Positions 48,370 through 60,218 of a DNA stretch of 64,000 nucleotides are shown here, piece after piece. The notes under the pieces were generated by a model. It had not been told where the DNA came from. It searched no databases and worked only from the letters and a program-made list of their open reading frames with translations. The DNA lies in assembly GCA_023053545.1 (NCBI GenBank), contig JAKZAN010000229.1, forward strand, positions 1 through 64,000, written 5' to 3'. The position numbers and the translations under genes are program-made. The stretch is from Lepidurus packardi. Lineage: Eukaryota; Arthropoda; Branchiopoda; Notostraca; Triopsidae. The first letter of the stretch is position 1; each line of letters opens with the position of its first letter.

Positions 48370-50036
48370 ATGTGTTTCCTCAAAAACGTTGCTGTCGCCA
48401 AAGAACAGCCTATCATCGTCCACCCCTTCTCTGCTTTTAAGAAGGTCGAAGAAAACTGCCATCAGGACAATGCCAGTTCGACCGAGCATGACAGCTAACA
48501 ACCCCAAGAGCCACCCGTGGTGTTGGCTGCTACCAACCTGAGCTCCAGCTCGACCCTCTAAGCGGGGGAATGCGTTGGAACCAATCAGGGTCTGGTGGAA
48601 GAACGGGAAGTGCTGAAGTGCCAGATGATGCTGCTGATGAACATGGTGAACATGAACAACAGCGTGACTTACGAACTTATCGAGGTACCCCCAATTATCC
48701 TTCTGTTTAGTTGCAACCTTAGGCCCCTGTTTTCCTAGGTTTTAGCGGTGTATTTTTTGTTCTGGTAAGATGGAGAGATATCGTAAAAAATATAACCCAT
48801 TCTTATTTTTACGTATTGCCAATAATGAGTGGCATGGGAGTGTATTATTTTATAGTAATTCATATTTATTGTCGATATTTCCTAAGAGTTAATGATGAGG
48901 TAATTCGTAATGACGATAGGGCGTCCTTTGTTGATATAGAGATATGCATTGGTATTCATAATGCATTAGCCCATTATTAGTTATAGTGTGAATCGAAATA
49001 AACTCTATAAATAGTTTTTTAGACCAAGCATACACAACACACACACACACACATTATATTGCCACTATTAAATAATTTCATTTGATCCTTCCTATTCGCA
49101 CACAACACCCAATAGTTTCTGCCTACATACATAATATTATTATTGTTACTGGGATCTTTTGTTAATTTAGTTATGATATTACATATTATATATCCGTATA
49201 TTGCAACTAAAAAACATCTGCTATATTCTTTAAGATATTCCATAATGTCTGTATTTCCTTTTAATGAATTGCTATAGAAAAACAAAGTCATGCAACAGAC
49301 CATCACTGACCTCCAGGTACAACTCCAATAACTCAAAAAACCCTATCTCCAGAAACTCCACTTAACCACGTAACACACACAATACCCCTAATCACGATTC
49401 TGCGTATATTATCTACAACACAAAGTCCAATTCGACAAAACCAATACCTTTTTTCTTTTTAATATCCTTAATCCTTAATACAATCCTTAACAAAAACTAA
49501 CCCCCTGCTCTCTAACTTAATTTATTCTCAGTGTCAACCAGATTGCTCTCAACCCTTCCAACTACTCCGATCTCCTCATCGAGAAGCTCTTCAAAACTGA
49601 TCGTTATAAATACGAGCTTGTCTTGGAAACTCCCTTCAATACCCAGCTCTACAAGGAACGCAACTTCGATCTCAACGTCAGAGTCCAGGATGCCTATGGA
49701 AACCCTGTCCTCAACAGCAACCCTATTCCTCTCACTTTCTGTGTCTACACTTCTGAAGACGAACCCGAACTTATCGTCAACAACAAGTCCGGTCAGCTCC
49801 TCATCAAGGGTAACCCCGAGAGTGAGATCTACCACGGTCAGGCCGAATTCCGGAAACTGCACCTGCGTGAAGTGACCAGCTACTACAAGAATGGGTGGGT
49901 GTTCTTCGTGGTGTATGCGAAAGCCCCTTCTTTCGCGTACAACAACAAGGAGTCCTCTCTGGAACAGGTTATCGAGCACAGCATGATCAAACCCTTGGTG
50001 ATCAGCGACGTGGTGGTGCGTGCCAAGAAGAAGTGA
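48370..50036 (+). CDS. Coiled-coil plus beta-rich domain protein with giant introns
   Basis: The predicted protein has 282 residues in three exons: 48370-48684, a 39-nt exon 49278-49316, and 49542-50036. Introns of 593 and 225 nt are far above the local norm. Exon 1 is polar with Gln/Ser-rich stretches and ends in a helix (NMNNSVTYELIE) that the micro-exon (KNKVMQQTITDLQ) extends as a coil. Exon 3 encodes a ~160-residue beta-sandwich-like domain (YELVLETPFN; FDLNVRVQDAYGNPVLN; GQAEFRKLHLREV; WVFFVVYAKA; KPLVISDVVVRAKKK). The domain resembles Ig-fold DNA-binding domains in pattern, but no family is certain. The micro-exon is supported by phase and heptad continuity. Confidence 0.7.
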
Positions 50037-50462
50037 TGATTGGGCCTGGTGGTTCTCATTCCATGAATATATTGTCTTGATCTTTTTTGATATAGAAACT
50101 CGCATACTTTAAATTCTTAATCTGAAACATCTCTCTGGGAGTCTATATGTGATGGTATCCGTCATTCACGTCAAGTAAAAGAGCGTGAGGAGACGAGATA
50201 CTGATATCCCATTATTCATATTTTTTAATTTGTTATCATAACATCTAATTAGTTGTTTTTAGGAATATGTGATCGAACCAGTTCCCGAAATTTTATGGTT
50301 TGGTTATTATAAGGATGATAAGGATGTATTTCTGAACAATCAGAAATACAAGCACTCGGGCACTCCTTTATGCTTCCTCTGACCCCATACAAGAATACCA
50401 CAACTAAATAATCGATGAAGTAGCAACAATAGATCAGGAGTAGCAAAAAATTGAGTAGGTCT

Positions 50463-50770
50463 TCATCTCATCTGGCTTTGGAGCGCCCTGTATTTGACCA
50501 TATCCTGGTAGAAAGCCGCCAGTTCGTGCTGGTTGGCCTGGCACTTCAGTAGACATGATTTCTCCTCTTCGGTGAGTTGTTTGTGGCTCAGGTCACAACA
50601 GATCCGCACGCATTGGTTGAAGAATCTGCGAGGAACAAATGCATATTACAGATCCCAAGTGTATAAATAATCAATCAATGTAAGGACTAGTGTTTCAGGG
50701 GGTAAAGTGTGGGATACCTGGGTCTTGACAGATTTGGCAGAAAGGGAAGACTAGTTTCAGAAGTGCTCAT
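50463..50770 (-). CDS. Small Tim chaperone (Tim9/Tim10/Tim13-like)
   Basis: Small Tims form hexameric chaperones in the mitochondrial intermembrane space that ferry hydrophobic precursors. Two exons (intron 50626-50717) encode 71 residues. The twin CX3C motifs are present: CVRIC and, 17 residues later, CLLKC, flanked by FFNQ before and NQHELAAFYQDM after. The disulfide pairs between the motifs define the helical hairpin fold. There is an extra Cys just after the first motif. The intron falls right before FFNQ, so standard ORF calling misses the gene completely. Which of Tim8/9/10/13 it is cannot be decided by eye; the FNxC...E pattern is most Tim9/10-like. Confidence 0.85.
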
Positions 50771-51302
50771 GCTAATCCTTGAGGTCTTGTCTATTTTTTA
50801 TTATTTTTTAGAAATTGAGTGTAGTGAGATTATAAATTCGGGAGATATCATGAATCTGCTGAAGGTTATCAATTGGACGATTTGTACAGTAAAAAGGCAC
50901 TATAGGGTAGTGATTAGGTGGATGCTAGTTTGAATATTATTGGTTGTGGTTTAAATGTATCGTAGCGATATATATAGGTGGACAGCTCTATTATGATTCT
51001 GTAGAAGTGTCGACTTAACAACCTGATAGGGTATGCAACTTTGGTAATAGTAAGTAAGTAGTACAAATAGCGTAGATTTACACATTGAAAGTATTTATTC
51101 ATTTGATCAGAACAATTTGATTTTTGTAGTTCTTATTGCCGATATCTTGTATTTGTTTATGTGCAAGAACTCCCAGAACATTTGATTTTGTATATCTCAT
51201 TTAACACTATTCTCTCCCCTCCGTATTCAGTACGTCAATTGTTACAGATAACACTCCTTAGTGTCCACTGCTCGTAGATCTCAGTTTCAAACTTCGACAC
51301 TA
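50771..51302. other. Intergenic, nothing recognised
   Basis: 532 AT-rich bases between two minus-strand genes; the left end is the small Tim promoter. No protein-like frame or structured element. Confidence 0.55.
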
Positions 51303-52016
51303 TCAATTATACTGGCTAAAAGAGATGGAACGTCTTTGGGAATCTCTCGATTGGCTTGCCACTCTTTTCTTCTGCGGTAGCTTAGATGTCACCGTCAAGT
51401 ATACGCTATTCCTTCTTCGTCGGGGCTCTGAGTCTAGTATCTCACCACCACGGCCACTGTTTTGGGATAGCGGAGTAGCAGCTCCGCTCAAATGAAGGTT
51501 TTGACGGGGAGCTGTTACTGAAGTAAAGGGGCATTTGATCAGTTCTATATTTTCATTTTCGGGATGTACTGTGCTCTTTAATAGATTCATATTTTGTGGA
51601 CGGTGGGTGTTATTTCTGTCATGAGCGAGTGTTTTGATGGGGGTAATATAGGGGCTAGGATAAACACTGCGAGGAGTTGATGACTGTGAAGGCGGTCTCT
51701 GTTCTGCATTGTAAGTCTAAATACCCGTGTCATTGCTCTTGTTAGATTGCAACATAATGTTTTGGAACGGGAACTGGAATGACTGAGCGCGGGATTGCTG
51801 ATGCTGTTGGACTTTGGCAGGCGCAGTATTACTAAGTTGATCCACAATTCTGGGGGAGGAGTTTCGGAGGTGAGAGTGGACGATTGCGTTGTGCGGGTTA
51901 TTGATGGTGCAGGTGACATTGAGGAAAGTCCTGCGAGTGGGGTGGGGAGCCCGGTATGCAGGTTTGGAGTAGAGTTGGTCAAGCCTAGAGACCCCTGTAG
52001 ACATGAGACTGCTCAT
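51303..52016 (-). CDS. Low-complexity protein, unknown
   Basis: Intronless, 237 residues, TGA stop. The protein is rich in Ser, Asn, Gln, Pro and Arg throughout (QQHQQSRAQSFQFPFQN; EPRRRRNSVYLTV), with no globular-looking domain. Several Arg/Ser clusters (RRRRNS, QRRSIS) look like basophilic-kinase sites. A single internal TAG is read as Glu. Probably intrinsically disordered; the even codon usage and lack of TGA over 714 bases support coding, but the evidence is statistical rather than by homology. Confidence 0.6.
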
Positions 52017-52560
52017 GCTTATGTCGTGGTATGTAGTAGTGTTATTATTTTCTTTTGGAGTTGTTATTGACTATTATTATGTTTTATGTAGATTATAATA
52101 CTAATTGTTAATAAAACAATGGAGCAGGGCGAACAAGTGGGTTTGTATTTTAATCGATCAATCACAATGATTCGCAGGAGAATTAACTTATATCATATAC
52201 TGGGTGTCAGGGCAGGGGATGTTTACAAGTCGAGAGAAAATTATATTGGGGTATTCGCAGTGATCGGATATTTGTCGCAGTGAGTTGGAATCAAGATTCT
52301 GTTTGAGTTGTCCAGGAAGAGGTGTAGGCTTTTATGATACTGCCAGACTATCCAATATAATGTAAAGCCATCCATCCAATAAAATATTAGTAATTCCCAG
52401 CACGTTACCAAAAAATAAGCCTTATCCTATTTCGTCGCGTTCGCTGCTACTCTCCCTTACTGTTGTTTCCCTATCAACCAGCTAATTATAACAGTCACCC
52501 AACCAACAGAACGACTCCCAAAATCCTAAAATTCTCTGAAATTGTCAAATAATACTCAGA
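52017..52560. other. Divergent spacer, nothing recognised
   Basis: 544 bases between two divergent low-complexity genes. AT-rich, no convincing frame. Confidence 0.55.
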
Positions 52561-53529
52561 ATGACTGATCATGAGCAGCATATCAGGAACAGTCTGATGC
52601 GACTTAGTGAAGACGACCCCTAATAGTACTCTTTCGACTATAAGAGCCACCTCTACTTATCCAACTATCCCCATCCTACCTGCCGCCTTCCGAGCACATC
52701 CCTGTATCCTATTCCTTAAATCCTGTCGTCCTGGGCCACTTCCCATCAGCAAAACAACGACCCCCTGCTACTAACTCAGAACAAACCTGTGAGATCCCTG
52801 CCTCCTTCCAACAATAGTAATTTTAGAGACCCAGTTTTTAATCTTTCTCTTCCAAGAATTCTGTCCAGAAATGAGAGCAACAATGCTGCATCGCCTATAA
52901 AATAACAACCGACTTCCTGCAATAACAGATCTGAAAATAGGTATCCGAATCCGAGCCCCAAGAAGGTTCCGACTGTTATTATGCAGGAAAATACCAATTC
53001 TGACCAAGCATTGATCATGACCCGTAGACTGCCGCCACATCCCAGAAAATATGGCAATCATCCACCTACAGTTGAAGATTAGGAAAAAGAAGAGTCTGAA
53101 GAATGGCTCCAGCGTAACAAAAGTCCAGCTAGATAAGGTTACTATACTAAACTCAACAAGATATCCCTCAAACTACCCCCGAACGATGATATAAACAGTG
53201 GCAAAACTAGTAGAGACATCATTCATTTTAAACCTCTAAACTTCAGCCGGTCTGTAGAAGTCGCGAGGAAGAAAGGCGTGAAGACTCGCTATTTTTATGA
53301 GCATTACAAAGGGGAAGTGGGGATTCCCGAAAATGTGAGTGGTTTGAACAACATAGCAACTCAGAGAAGAAACAAAGGTCTTAGACGCAAGAAAGGACCG
53401 ACCGAGCAGGAACAACAGTAGTAGATTAGTATGGGGGGTCCGAGGATGATCCAGCAACCACTGCACCCTCTGTAGCTGTGGACTCTGAGCAAGAAGCGTA
53501 AAAGACTGTAGAGGCTGTAGCTGAAGTGA
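52561..53529 (+). CDS. Low-complexity basic protein, unknown
   Basis: Intronless, 322 residues, TGA stop. The N-terminal half is Ser/Asn/Pro-rich; the C-terminal third is strongly basic (RRNKGLRRKKG, SKKRKRLERLELK), nuclear-localisation-like. About twelve in-frame TAA/TAG codons give Glu, including paired ones (TAATAG at the DPEEYS position). No recognised domain. It resembles its divergent neighbour in being disordered and Ser/Asn/Arg-rich; they may be related, but no clear shared block is visible. Confidence 0.62.
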
Positions 53530-53952
53530 CTGCCACCAACCCTAACTTTCTATCTCTTTTATCCAAATTATTTTTGTTTTTGTTCTTTCTCCCAGCTGCC
53601 AACCCTCTGATTGCTGTGCCTATCTTCTTTCTAGATTATTTGATATCAGTCTATATGCATATCTTTCTTTATTTACTGAGTCCTAATATATATGTATATA
53701 TCCTTTTTGTTGTGCCTTGGACGAGATGACGGTCGAAGTACATTATCTCTTTATCTGAAAACATCAGAAAGGACTCAAGAAGTACTGTCATCATCTTCCC
53801 GATGTTGTTGCCAGTCTCACAGATACCACCCCAATTATATGACTAATATCACAATGGTTCTCCCAAACAATCACCAACTGTCCTCCCCCTATTTTTTATC
53901 AATTACTATAAAATTAGTCTAAAAACATTAACTCCATCAAGAAATAGTCATA
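53530..53952. other. Intergenic; T-rich tract mimicking membrane protein
   Basis: 423 bases. A T-rich tract translates to a Leu/Phe-rich peptide in one frame, but this is a composition effect with no start of its own. Nothing else recognised. Confidence 0.55.
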
Positions 53953-55529
53953 ATGCTGGCCCGAATAACCCACCTCCTCGCCAACATTAAAAATAAATCA
54001 TTCGCTCATAAGAAGAAACTAACCTTCCTACTTGTGCTCGTTACTCTCGCATACATTGCTAAGAAAAAACTCAACTTCTCCCGCATCCTCTACTTGGTCG
54101 AAAAAATCATATCCATACTCGACTACCTTCCACTCCCTGAGGTACCCTCCTACAGACAACCCTTGTCGCTTGAACGCTGGGATGTCAGACCCGTCCTCGA
54201 ACTCAAACAGTACATGAACATCGATGAAATCAGAACCCGCATCAAAGTAATAACATTCCTGTTCACAGATCGCTGCACCAACCTTTTTTGTACTCTCTGC
54301 CATAACAACATTTTCAGAATAAATAAACTGGAGAATGGTAGCACTTCAAAGACAACATCCTGACAGGCATTGCAGTCGCAATCACTTACTTCGACTTCGG
54401 ACAGATCCTTTACATGCTAGAGCGAAAGTATCTTTCGGAGTTCGAAGAACTGAACTCTGGCAGACAGTTCAGTGAAGCCATGAAAACTATCGACCGTCTA
54501 CTCCGCAACAATATCTGGGGATACTTCCAATATATGAAGGTGACTCTTCGCGAACTATTGGATAGCCTAGATTTTAACAAGGAATACTCGAAAGATGATC
54601 TTTTTGAGATCCTGGAGAAAATGCGAACAACCCTCCTATGTGAGAAGTACAGTACTTCTCCTAGGTACAAACCCCATAAAAAACGTGAATTAGTCAACCC
54701 TGATGTGGCTCGACTTTTCTATACGATGGAAGAACCCAGTCCTGCTCCTCAACGATCCGGCTTCCTTGCTAAAGTCTTTAAAGCAATCCTCCCATCTAAT
54801 ACCTCTACCAAAATTCCTGCCGTCAAATACGAACTCACGAGCCAGCGTTATCGAATAATCAAATAAATGACCCACATCGACCACAAATAGCTGAATGCCC
54901 TGCATAGTACTTTCAGCAGTAAAGCCGAAGAACTCTTTGATCTAGTTTGGCGTTAATTGACCGAAATTCTAGATTCGCTGAACCTGCACACACTCTTCTA
55001 CAATCAGGTCTGCTACCAAACTACGAAATTCGCGAATAGGTGTGAACTGGCTATGCTTAATAAAGGCATATCCAAACAGAAACTTGTGAATGTACTCACA
55101 CTGGGGTACAGGGTAATTATCGAGGAGTTCCTGGCAGAGGAATCTCTCGTTAAAAATTTGGTATTCTTAGAAGGGCAGATCAAAGAAGGACTCAAATTGA
55201 GTTCACAGCTCCAGGATAAACTGCCAACTTAGCTAACAGAATAGGATAGGCATGCATTGAAAAAGACTAACATGCTACTAGGTGAGTTGGAGGGGTATAA
55301 GCGACTCAACTTCGCCACGAATCAGTATATCCTAAAGTACTTCTATGAGAGGAGTGGGGTTGAGGTGAGTCATGAGGCTCCACCAAACCAGCAGTCAATC
55401 CAAGAACTACTGAAAATGATGGATGAAGCACAAGAGCCTGAGAATGATGTGGAGAAGTTTAGACAGAGTCCGGCGGCTCGCCCTGCTGCAGCACTCCCTA
55501 CCTCTAGGGCGATTAACCGAGAGTAGTGA
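53953..55529 (+). CDS. Membrane-anchored helical protein, possibly PEX3-like
   Basis: Two exons (intron 54247-54317) encode 501 residues. A basic N-terminus precedes one hydrophobic helix (KKKLTFLLVLVTLAYIAKKK), then a long all-helical soluble part. The layout (N-terminal anchor, EWEHFKDNILTGIAVAITYF block, a conserved-looking GQILYMLERKYL, then helical bundle with LVWRELTEILDS) resembles peroxin-3, which recruits Pex19 and membrane proteins to peroxisomes. PEX3 is usually 370-440 residues; the extra length is in charged linkers and an Ala/Pro-rich tail. Anchor and frame are certain; the PEX3 assignment is tentative. Confidence 0.6.
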
Positions 55530-56157
55530 TGATAGAATAAACTGTTTTATTGGATACTGGAAAAGAGGGAGTGAATATAAATGATACATTTTGGTGTACA
55601 ATGTGGAGACCAATAAATCCCCAGTTTAGTTATATGGATGCTAGAAATTATGAGCATGGTATTGCATAAATCTATGATGAACTAATAACTCAATAGAGCT
55701 CATGCCATCGTGAGTTCCTTTTCAATTTTTTATAAAGAATAATATGTGTTTTTGGAAGTCCCCAGAAAAAGAACCTTTAGGGCAACTCATTAATGAGTAG
55801 AAAAAATATCGAAGAAAAAGAACACTCACATATAGCAAAAACAGCAAGTCGAGATACCATGAGAATGAACAGGACTAATCCACTTTTACTTCAAATCGAC
55901 TCCAATACACCTTTATTTTTCTATCTCCTTGCCACAAAAACTACAAAGCACGGACAAGATTGGTTTTGACCCCCCCCAAACTTATCCAGTACATTTATTT
56001 TTTATTACTTCTATCTTTCGGCGAAGTTCGCAGTCAAATCTTAAATAACATAAAAATACATAACCCATCTTTATATTCATTATTTCTACACAGAACAAAG
56101 GATAACATAGACTCCAGAGATCCAGGAAGAACAATAAACAAAACTACACAATAAACA
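55530..56157. other. Intergenic, nothing recognised
   Basis: 628 AT-rich bases between co-directional genes. No tRNA, repeat or convincing frame. Confidence 0.55.
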
Positions 56158-58708
56158 ATGACAACCTATTTCGAATCGGAGTCCATGGTCTACTCCGAGG
56201 CAATCATGGCCAGGGAAGTCGGATGGGATATCATGGATCTCCTCGGCAGGATGAGCTGTCTCCATATCGTGCCTCCTCCCAATGCAGGCATCTTCGAAAA
56301 TCCCTTCGCCCCCAATCTACGCAGGTGTGAGGAGACCCTCGTCCGCATATCAAGGATTAAAGTCTCACTAGCCGAGTTCTCGAAAAAGCAACTCGTCTAT
56401 CCGCCTGCCGGGAGGCCTGAGCTTATGTTTAGGGAATTTGATGACGCTATAGAATCCAGCCATAGCATTGGTCCACTGTTTTTTAATACCGTGGATGAAT
56501 AAGTGGTTCGAGTCGAAGAGTTCTTGATGCGACAGAAGAAGGAGTATGACAATATCCAAGAAGCCAAAAGAAGAACAATATTAAGTGCAGCGCTACTGAT
56601 CACCCTTTCGAAATCAATACGCATGGAGTCTTTCCAGGGCAACAACCTACCCTTAGACTTTGCAGCACGAGAAGAAGATGGTGAGGAACAGCGTAGAAAG
56701 TCTGTCTCCTACACCAAGCTGGAATATAAGTATGGGCTGATCAACCGAGTAGATCAGATGGTGCTAAAGAGAATTGTTTTCAGGATTTCCCATGGAAACG
56801 CCTGGGTTGAAACCTTCGAAATAGATTGCACCGATCCAGCCCTGCGGGAAGTGGTCCAAGATTCCCGCGAGCAGGAATTCCTGAAGGGAAAACTTGCTTT
56901 CATTATAGTCTACCAGTCCGGAGAACACAATATCGTCCAGAATAAGGTCACGAGGGTCGTGAACAGCCTGGACTCTTACGTAGAGGAAGGACGAATCGAT
57001 ACGCGGGTGCCCAAAGTCTTGGAATAACTAAAACAGAAGAAGCAGGAACTCGATTCTTTGCAATCTATGACTGAACAGGCAATCGCAAACTATATCAACC
57101 CCTTGTTCGAACCCAGAAAATCCTGTCCCTGCAGTAACCTAATCTTCCTTGAACAATATGTCCTCAAGGAACGCTCTCTTTATCAACACCTCGCACAATG
57201 CACCTCATCTAGCAACTTTCTTATCTTCAATGCCTTTATTCCAAAGTCCCGACTACCTGAGCTCAATCAAATTCGAATCCGTAAATCTGATGTCCCGTCT
57301 CTTATCCTTAACCTCAAGCAATCCCCTTCATCTCCACCTACTCTGTTCCCTACTTGTGAGCTCATGGAAATCCCTCAGGAAATCGTCAACACGTACGGCA
57401 TTCCCAGCTACAAAGAATTCAATCCTGCTACTCTTTATATTGTGACTTTTGGACTTTTCGTGGGAGTGATGTTTGGAGACCTCGGACACATGCTAATGGG
57501 AGTGGCTGTTATGCTGTATCTCAAGCCTAACCGCTGGTGGTGGTCTTTGATCTTCTGGATGGGTTACTGTGGACTAATTTATAATGAATTCTTCGGACTG
57601 AATCTTGGTCTCTTTGACAGTTGTTACAAAGTAACTCGAAACTAGATAACCCACAAATCCCCAGATTGCGTGTACATATTCGGAGTCGACCCAGTCTGGA
57701 AGATCGCAGGAAATCGGATGGCCTACACCAATAGCTACAAAATGAAGATGGCTGTGATATTGGGCGTGGTGCATATGATGTTCGGAATTATGATCCGCGG
57801 CATCAATGCCATCAAGAAGAGATCTTGCCTATAGATGTTTACGATCGTGCTGCCACAGTTCCTCTTTATGTGTGTCACTTTCGTATACATGGACTTCCTC
57901 ATAGTCTATAAGTGGCTCAAACCGTTCTCTAATACCTCGAAAGCTCCTTCAATTATTAACACTATGATCAGTATGGTTGTGGGAACCAAGGAAGCCAATC
58001 CCCTCGTTCTCTACGAAGGTGAGAAGGCTGTTGAGAAGATTCTGATTGCAACTGCAATTCTTTTGATCCCAGTTTTGCTCTTCTTCAAGCCACTAGTTAT
58101 GTCAATCTCAAAAAGAAGTGACAAGCCATATAACAACCACTCACCTAGAGGTAGCGATGGAGAAGGTCTCATAGAAGAGAAGAATGAAGAACTCGCGAAA
58201 GAACTTGAAAATAGATCGAAGGTACTGCTGCCTGAGGAGCCAGCTCCCGTTGCTGAGCATGAATCTCATCATTCAGAGAGTTTTGGAGAAGTTATGATCC
58301 ATCAGTTGATAGAGACAATCGAATTCGTTTTGGGCAGTGTGTCCAACACTGCCAGCTATCTGCGTCTCTGGGCACTGTCCCTCGCCCACACGCAGCTCTC
58401 CGAAGTTTTCTTCGACCTGCTTCTCAAGGAGAGTCTGATTAAAGGCTACCCCTCTACTTTCAAGGTAAAACTTCATCCCCTTCATGAATTATTCGTGTTA
58501 TTATTGTGTATAGCTGTGCATCCAATTCTTCTTCTTCATCACGGTGTCGTTCGGAGTGCTGTTCTGCATGGACGTAATGTAGTGTTTCCTGCACTCGCTG
58601 CGTCTGCACTGGGTGTAGTTCCAGAACAAGTTCTTCGCAGGCGCAGGCTATGCGTTCAAAGCATACTCATTCAAGAATGCGATAATGCAATCCACACCCA
58701 CTAATTGA
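56158..58708 (+). CDS. ATP6V0A: V-type proton ATPase 116-kDa subunit a (V0)
   Basis: Subunit a carries the proton half-channels and tethers V0 to V1. Two exons (intron 58465-58513) encode 833 residues, the normal length. The cytosolic N-domain ([14 protein letters not shown], coiled-coil [13 protein letters not shown]) is followed by about eight membrane spans starting near residue 420 ([20 protein letters not shown]). The essential Arg region is intact: [20 protein letters not shown] then [15 protein letters not shown]. The C-terminus reads [20 protein letters not shown], where both Glu are TAG codons (58580-58582, 58616-58618). These Glu are invariant in the family, which is the strongest single proof here that TAG encodes Glu. 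In peritrichs it would serve phagosomes and perhaps the contractile vacuole. Confidence 0.97.
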
Positions 58709-59102
58709 CTAAAAAAACTTAATTTCTTCCGATATCCTTTATTTTTGGCGACGATAACGATTACTACTATGTTTTATGTCTGATTTAAGCCTTCGGAGAT
58801 CGTAGAAGAAAATGATAGTTTTTGATCATTAAAGGCATTGAATACTATTATGCAGGAAAATAGGGGATGTATAGATCTAAGTAACCAGGCTAATTGGATA
58901 CCTAAACTGGAGTATGAAGAATCAAGAATATCTGCCTAGTTAATCTATTATTCTCGTTGTTGTTTCGGATTCTGTCGGATATTCTTGTTTTATCAGAGCA
59001 AAACTCCATTATTCCAACAAATATCCACTGATCATCATAATAAACAAAAAAAGAAAGATCTCCAAGGACCTAGGACTCCCTACCAACATCCAACTACAAT
59101 AC
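58709..59102. other. Intergenic, nothing recognised
   Basis: 394 AT-rich bases: 3' flank of the V-ATPase gene and promoter of the phosphoesterase gene. Confidence 0.6.
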
Positions 59103-59855
59103 ATGCAGAGAGAATAATAAAGCAACTCCACCCATCCCAACACCACTCCATCCACCAATCACAATCCTATCAGGGTTGTCGTCATCTCTGATACGCACGG
59201 CCAGGATCCCATAGTTCCCCCTGCCGATATCCTAATACACTGTGGAGATTTCACTCGTGCAGGAGCTGTCGAAGAAGTACAACGCTTCGCCAAGTATCTC
59301 TCGAAACAGCCCCATAAACACAAAATCATTATCGCTGGCAACCATGACATCATTTTTGATCGACTTAGCTATCCTACTCTCTACAAAAAGTATAACTCTA
59401 GGGAACCCACTAAGACCTCTGATGAGGCTATCCAGATACTTCGCGAGGTGCAGGGTGTTATTTACCTAGAACATGAAGCAACCGTTGTCGAAGGGCTAAG
59501 AATTTTCGGGTCCCCCTATACTCCTGAGTTCTGTGAATGGGCTTTTATGACAAAACCGGAAGAAACCTAGAAACTATGGGATGCCTCCCAAGCTGACATG
59601 AGCAACCTAGATATCCTGATAACTCATGGTCCACCTTTCGGAATCTTAGACCTCGTGCACAAAACTAACACGGGGTGCAAGAGTTTACTGAAGCTAGTAG
59701 AACAAGTGAAACCCAAACACCATGTATTCGGGCACATTCATGAAGGTTATGGCAGATTTTCTAATGGGGCAACTGAGTTCTGGAATTGCTCAATCCTGAA
59801 TGAGAGGTACAAGATGAAGAACGCCCCCGTGGTGATATAATTTGCACGGAAATGA
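59103..59855 (+). CDS. Metallophosphoesterase, MPPED1/2-like
   Basis: Intronless, 250 residues, TGA stop. The calcineurin-like metal-binding motifs are all present in order: ISDTHG (D-x-H), HCGDFT (GD), AGNHD, THGPP and GHIHEGYG. The spacing and flanking residues (EVQRFAKYLSKQ, FGSPYTPEFCEWAF) match MPPED1/MPPED2, weak cyclic-nucleotide phosphodiesterases with two metal ions. MPPED2 of mammals has Gly in place of the final-motif His (GGIH for GHIH); here GHIH is complete, so higher activity can be expected. The first ~24 residues (Glu-Ser-Asn-Thr-Pro-rich, with TAA TAA as Glu-Glu) are an extension; a start closer to the domain is not available. Confidence 0.9.
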
Positions 59856-60218
59856 TAAAAAAAAGAGTACGAGGAGCAGTGTGACTCAAACTTTGATATA
59901 TAAAGATAAAGAGTATTGCTCCATATATTTTTTTTAGGTAGACTTGGTGTATGTTGTTTGGTTATGTATTTTGGGTAGGTTTTACTCGATTTTCGGTATT
60001 TCCTCGACATACATTTTTTGTTATACTGACTCCTCAAGTTAAATCATAATCATAATCCTAAATAGTTCTACTCCCTCCCCTCATCCGATACCCAGAAAAC
60101 AGCAGAATCATACTACATACAACCAGATAACAAACCAGCAGAAAATATCAGAACCTACCCTCAGACATATGTTGGTGATCGAGTTGAGTCCCTTGGATAA
60201 TCGTCAAGATGCCTCCCG
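59856..60218. other. Intergenic, nothing recognised
   Basis: 363 AT-rich bases between convergent genes, with an A/T homopolymer region around 59860-59940. A spliced extension of the small minus-strand gene into this end cannot be excluded. Confidence 0.5.

Noticed and set aside
53526..53729. Strongly hydrophobic plus-strand ORF resembling a membrane protein
   Set aside because: The peptide comes from a T-rich tract (Phe/Leu by composition), has no ATG of its own and begins exactly where the upstream gene stops.
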